The notes under the pieces were generated by a model. The model was not told where the DNA came from and searched no databases. It saw only the letters and a list, made by a program, of their open reading frames with translations. Positions 62,957 through 64,000 of a DNA stretch of 64,000 bases are shown here, piece after piece. Source of the DNA: Opitutia bacterium (lineage in GTDB: Bacteria; Verrucomicrobiota; Verrucomicrobiia; Opitutales; Opitutaceae). The position numbers and the translations under genes are program-made. Position 1 is the stretch's first letter. Every line of letters begins with the position of its first letter. The stretch spans positions 682,001-746,000 of the forward strand of contig JACRHT010000017.1 in NCBI GenBank assembly GCA_016217545.1. Direction: 5' to 3'.

Positions 62957-64000
62957 CTATTTCGTCTTCGGCGGCGGGAACGCGCGGGGCTTCAGGCGGG
63001 TGCCGCTGACTTGTTGCGCGAGGTCGACGAGTTCGGTGATGACGGTCGTCGGCTCCTCGTCGTAGCGGAGCGAAAGGAATCGCTCGCGGAGCTCGCGATA
63101 ATCCTGCGGCGTTTCCTGCCAGCGCTTGATCAGCGCGGCGAAATCGTCGGCGTTGCGGATGATCTCCGCGCCGTGACCATTGCGGAAGAATTTCACCGTG
63201 AGTTCCTCCTGAGGCATGACACCGCCGAAGGCGTTGAAAATGATCGGGCACTCGAAGTGCAGCGCCTTCGCGCAAGTTGTCGTGCCGCCGCGCGTGACGG
63301 TCGCATCGCTCACCTGTAGGAGCAGGTGCACTTCCTCGGAGAAACCGTCGACGAAGCAGTTGAGTTCCGGGTGCTCGTTGCGCCAGTGCAGCACGTCGTT
63401 GTAGGCGTCGCGATTGCGGCCGCAGATGACGATGGCCTGCACGCGGTCGCCGTAGGGCAGGAGCCGCGGGAGGAGCTCAAGATGGTTGTTGGCGCCGTTG
63501 CCGCCGGTCGCGAGGAAGACCGTGAACAGGTCGGGACGCAGCTCGAGAGTGTCGACGAGATAATCGCGCTTGGCGCTCGCGGTCTTGAGCACCTCGAGGT
63601 GCGCGCGCGGGCGCATGAGGTGGCCGCGGACGCGGGTGCGCTCGCGGGGCATGCCGAGTTTCACGGCATAGTCGCTGGCGGTCGGCGTGCGCGAAATGTA
63701 GAGGTCCGCCGTCGGCTCGACCCAGTTCACGCTGTAGCCGAAGCCGCCGGAGAACTCGCCGCAATAGGTCGCACAGCGCACCTTGTCCGCGCCGAGCATT
63801 TTGCGCGCGAGTTGGAAGTAGCCGCGATTCAGGCAGTCGTGGACGCTGAAGATGAGGTGCGGCCGGTAGTCGAGGAGCACCTTCTCGTAGTAGCGGCGGC
63901 CCCAGGAAACCGAGCGGCGATTCAGGAGGCTGAGCAGCTCGACGAAGAGGAAGAATGCCTTGTGGATCCACGGGGACTTTTTCTGGATCCAGTTGTAGAA
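62957..64000 (-). CDS. MGDG-synthase-like glycosyltransferase (GT28), 5' end outside window
   Basis: At least 347 codons; the frame stays open through the right edge, where I read FYNWIQKKSPWIHKAFF, so the start lies further right. PHLIFSVHDCLNRGYFQLAR is the MGDG_synth acceptor domain; VFLATGGNGANNHLELLPRL, VICGRNRDAYNDVL and VTRGGTTTCAKALHFECPII are the C-terminal UDP-sugar domain shared with MurG. The family moves a sugar from UDP-sugar to diacylglycerol or a similar lipid. Together with the oxoamine synthase 3 kb away it hints at glycolipid synthesis. Confidence 0.87.
   Translation of the reverse strand, partial: FYNWIQKKSPWIHKAFFLFVELLSLLNRRSVSWGRRYYEKVLLDYRPHLIFSVHDCLNRGYFQLARKMLGADKVRCATYCGEFSGGFGYSVNWVEPTADLYISRTPTASDYAVKLGMPRERTRVRGHLMRPRAHLEVLKTASAKRDYLVDTLELRPDLFTVFLATGGNGANNHLELLPRLLPYGDRVQAIVICGRNRDAYNDVLHWRNEHPELNCFVDGFSEEVHLLLQVSDATVTRGGTTTCAKALHFECPIIFNAFGGVMPQEELTVKFFRNGHGAEIIRNADDFAALIKRWQETPQDYRELRERFLSLRYDEEPTTVITELVDLAQQVSGTRLKPRAFPPPKTK

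Noticed and set aside
1-64000. tRNA, rRNA, CRISPR, IS element, integrase or att site
   Set aside because: None recognised on either strand; no direct-repeat array with spacers and no transposase motif found.

Overview
The window is 64 kb of high-GC DNA, dense with genes, almost all of them for building, modifying or moving cell-surface glycans. The TonB-dependent receptor with an STN domain, the FecI/FecR pair, an autotransporter, a TonB-box-type lipoprotein and heptose/rhamnose synthesis all point to a diderm bacterium. The gene style (TTG/GTG starts, weak Shine-Dalgarno sites, remains of an NHL/Ig protein with a Gly-rich C-terminal tail, autotransporter passengers opening with an NW-type motif) looks to me like Verrucomicrobiota, perhaps Opitutaceae. 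That placement is an inference; there is no rRNA or other marker in the window.

Layout. (1) 1-11511, minus strand: four tandem paralogous giant membrane proteins (the last one cut by the window edge), each a multi-spanning GT-C-like core followed by tandem beta-sandwich modules; one carries an N-terminal GtrA domain. (2) 11909-18192, plus: an oxidoreductase, then a GDP-D-glycero-D-manno-heptose pathway (hddA, hddC, gmhA, gmhB) with an SGNH-like protein, a tiny membrane protein and a transaldolase that could supply sedoheptulose 7-phosphate. (3) 18248-33837, plus: a secreted protein, a 1280-residue triple glycosyltransferase, two methyltransferases, three large membrane proteins, a GT2 and a CDP-paratose-epimerase-like SDR. 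(4) 33929-34409: a badly eroded NHL/Ig pseudogene. (5) 34454-41574: ECF sigma factor, FecR, TonB-dependent receptor, autotransporter. (6) 41635-49097, plus: a second SDR epimerase, GT2, an unusual rmlD-position gene resembling the plant bifunctional NRS/ER, rmlB, rmlA, GT2 and GT4. (7) 49110-50824, minus: a membrane GT2 and a methyltransferase. (8) 50946-60122, plus: three more giant membrane proteins, a GT4 and an alpha-oxoamine synthase resembling serine palmitoyltransferase. (9) 60132-64000: two GT4 genes (minus), a lipoprotein with a TonB C-terminal domain (plus), and a GT28/MGDG-synthase-like gene (minus, cut by the window edge).

How they may work together: nucleotide sugars (GDP-heptose, dTDP-6-deoxyhexose, possibly a CDP/GDP-epimerised sugar) are made in the cytoplasm, used by the GT2/GT4 enzymes, and in part loaded onto lipid carriers by the GtrB-like GT2s; the many GT-C-like membrane proteins would then act on the periplasmic side. 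No Wzx, Wzy, Wzz, ABC exporter or initiating phosphoglycosyltransferase is visible in the window. No tRNA, rRNA, CRISPR, IS element or att site was recognised.
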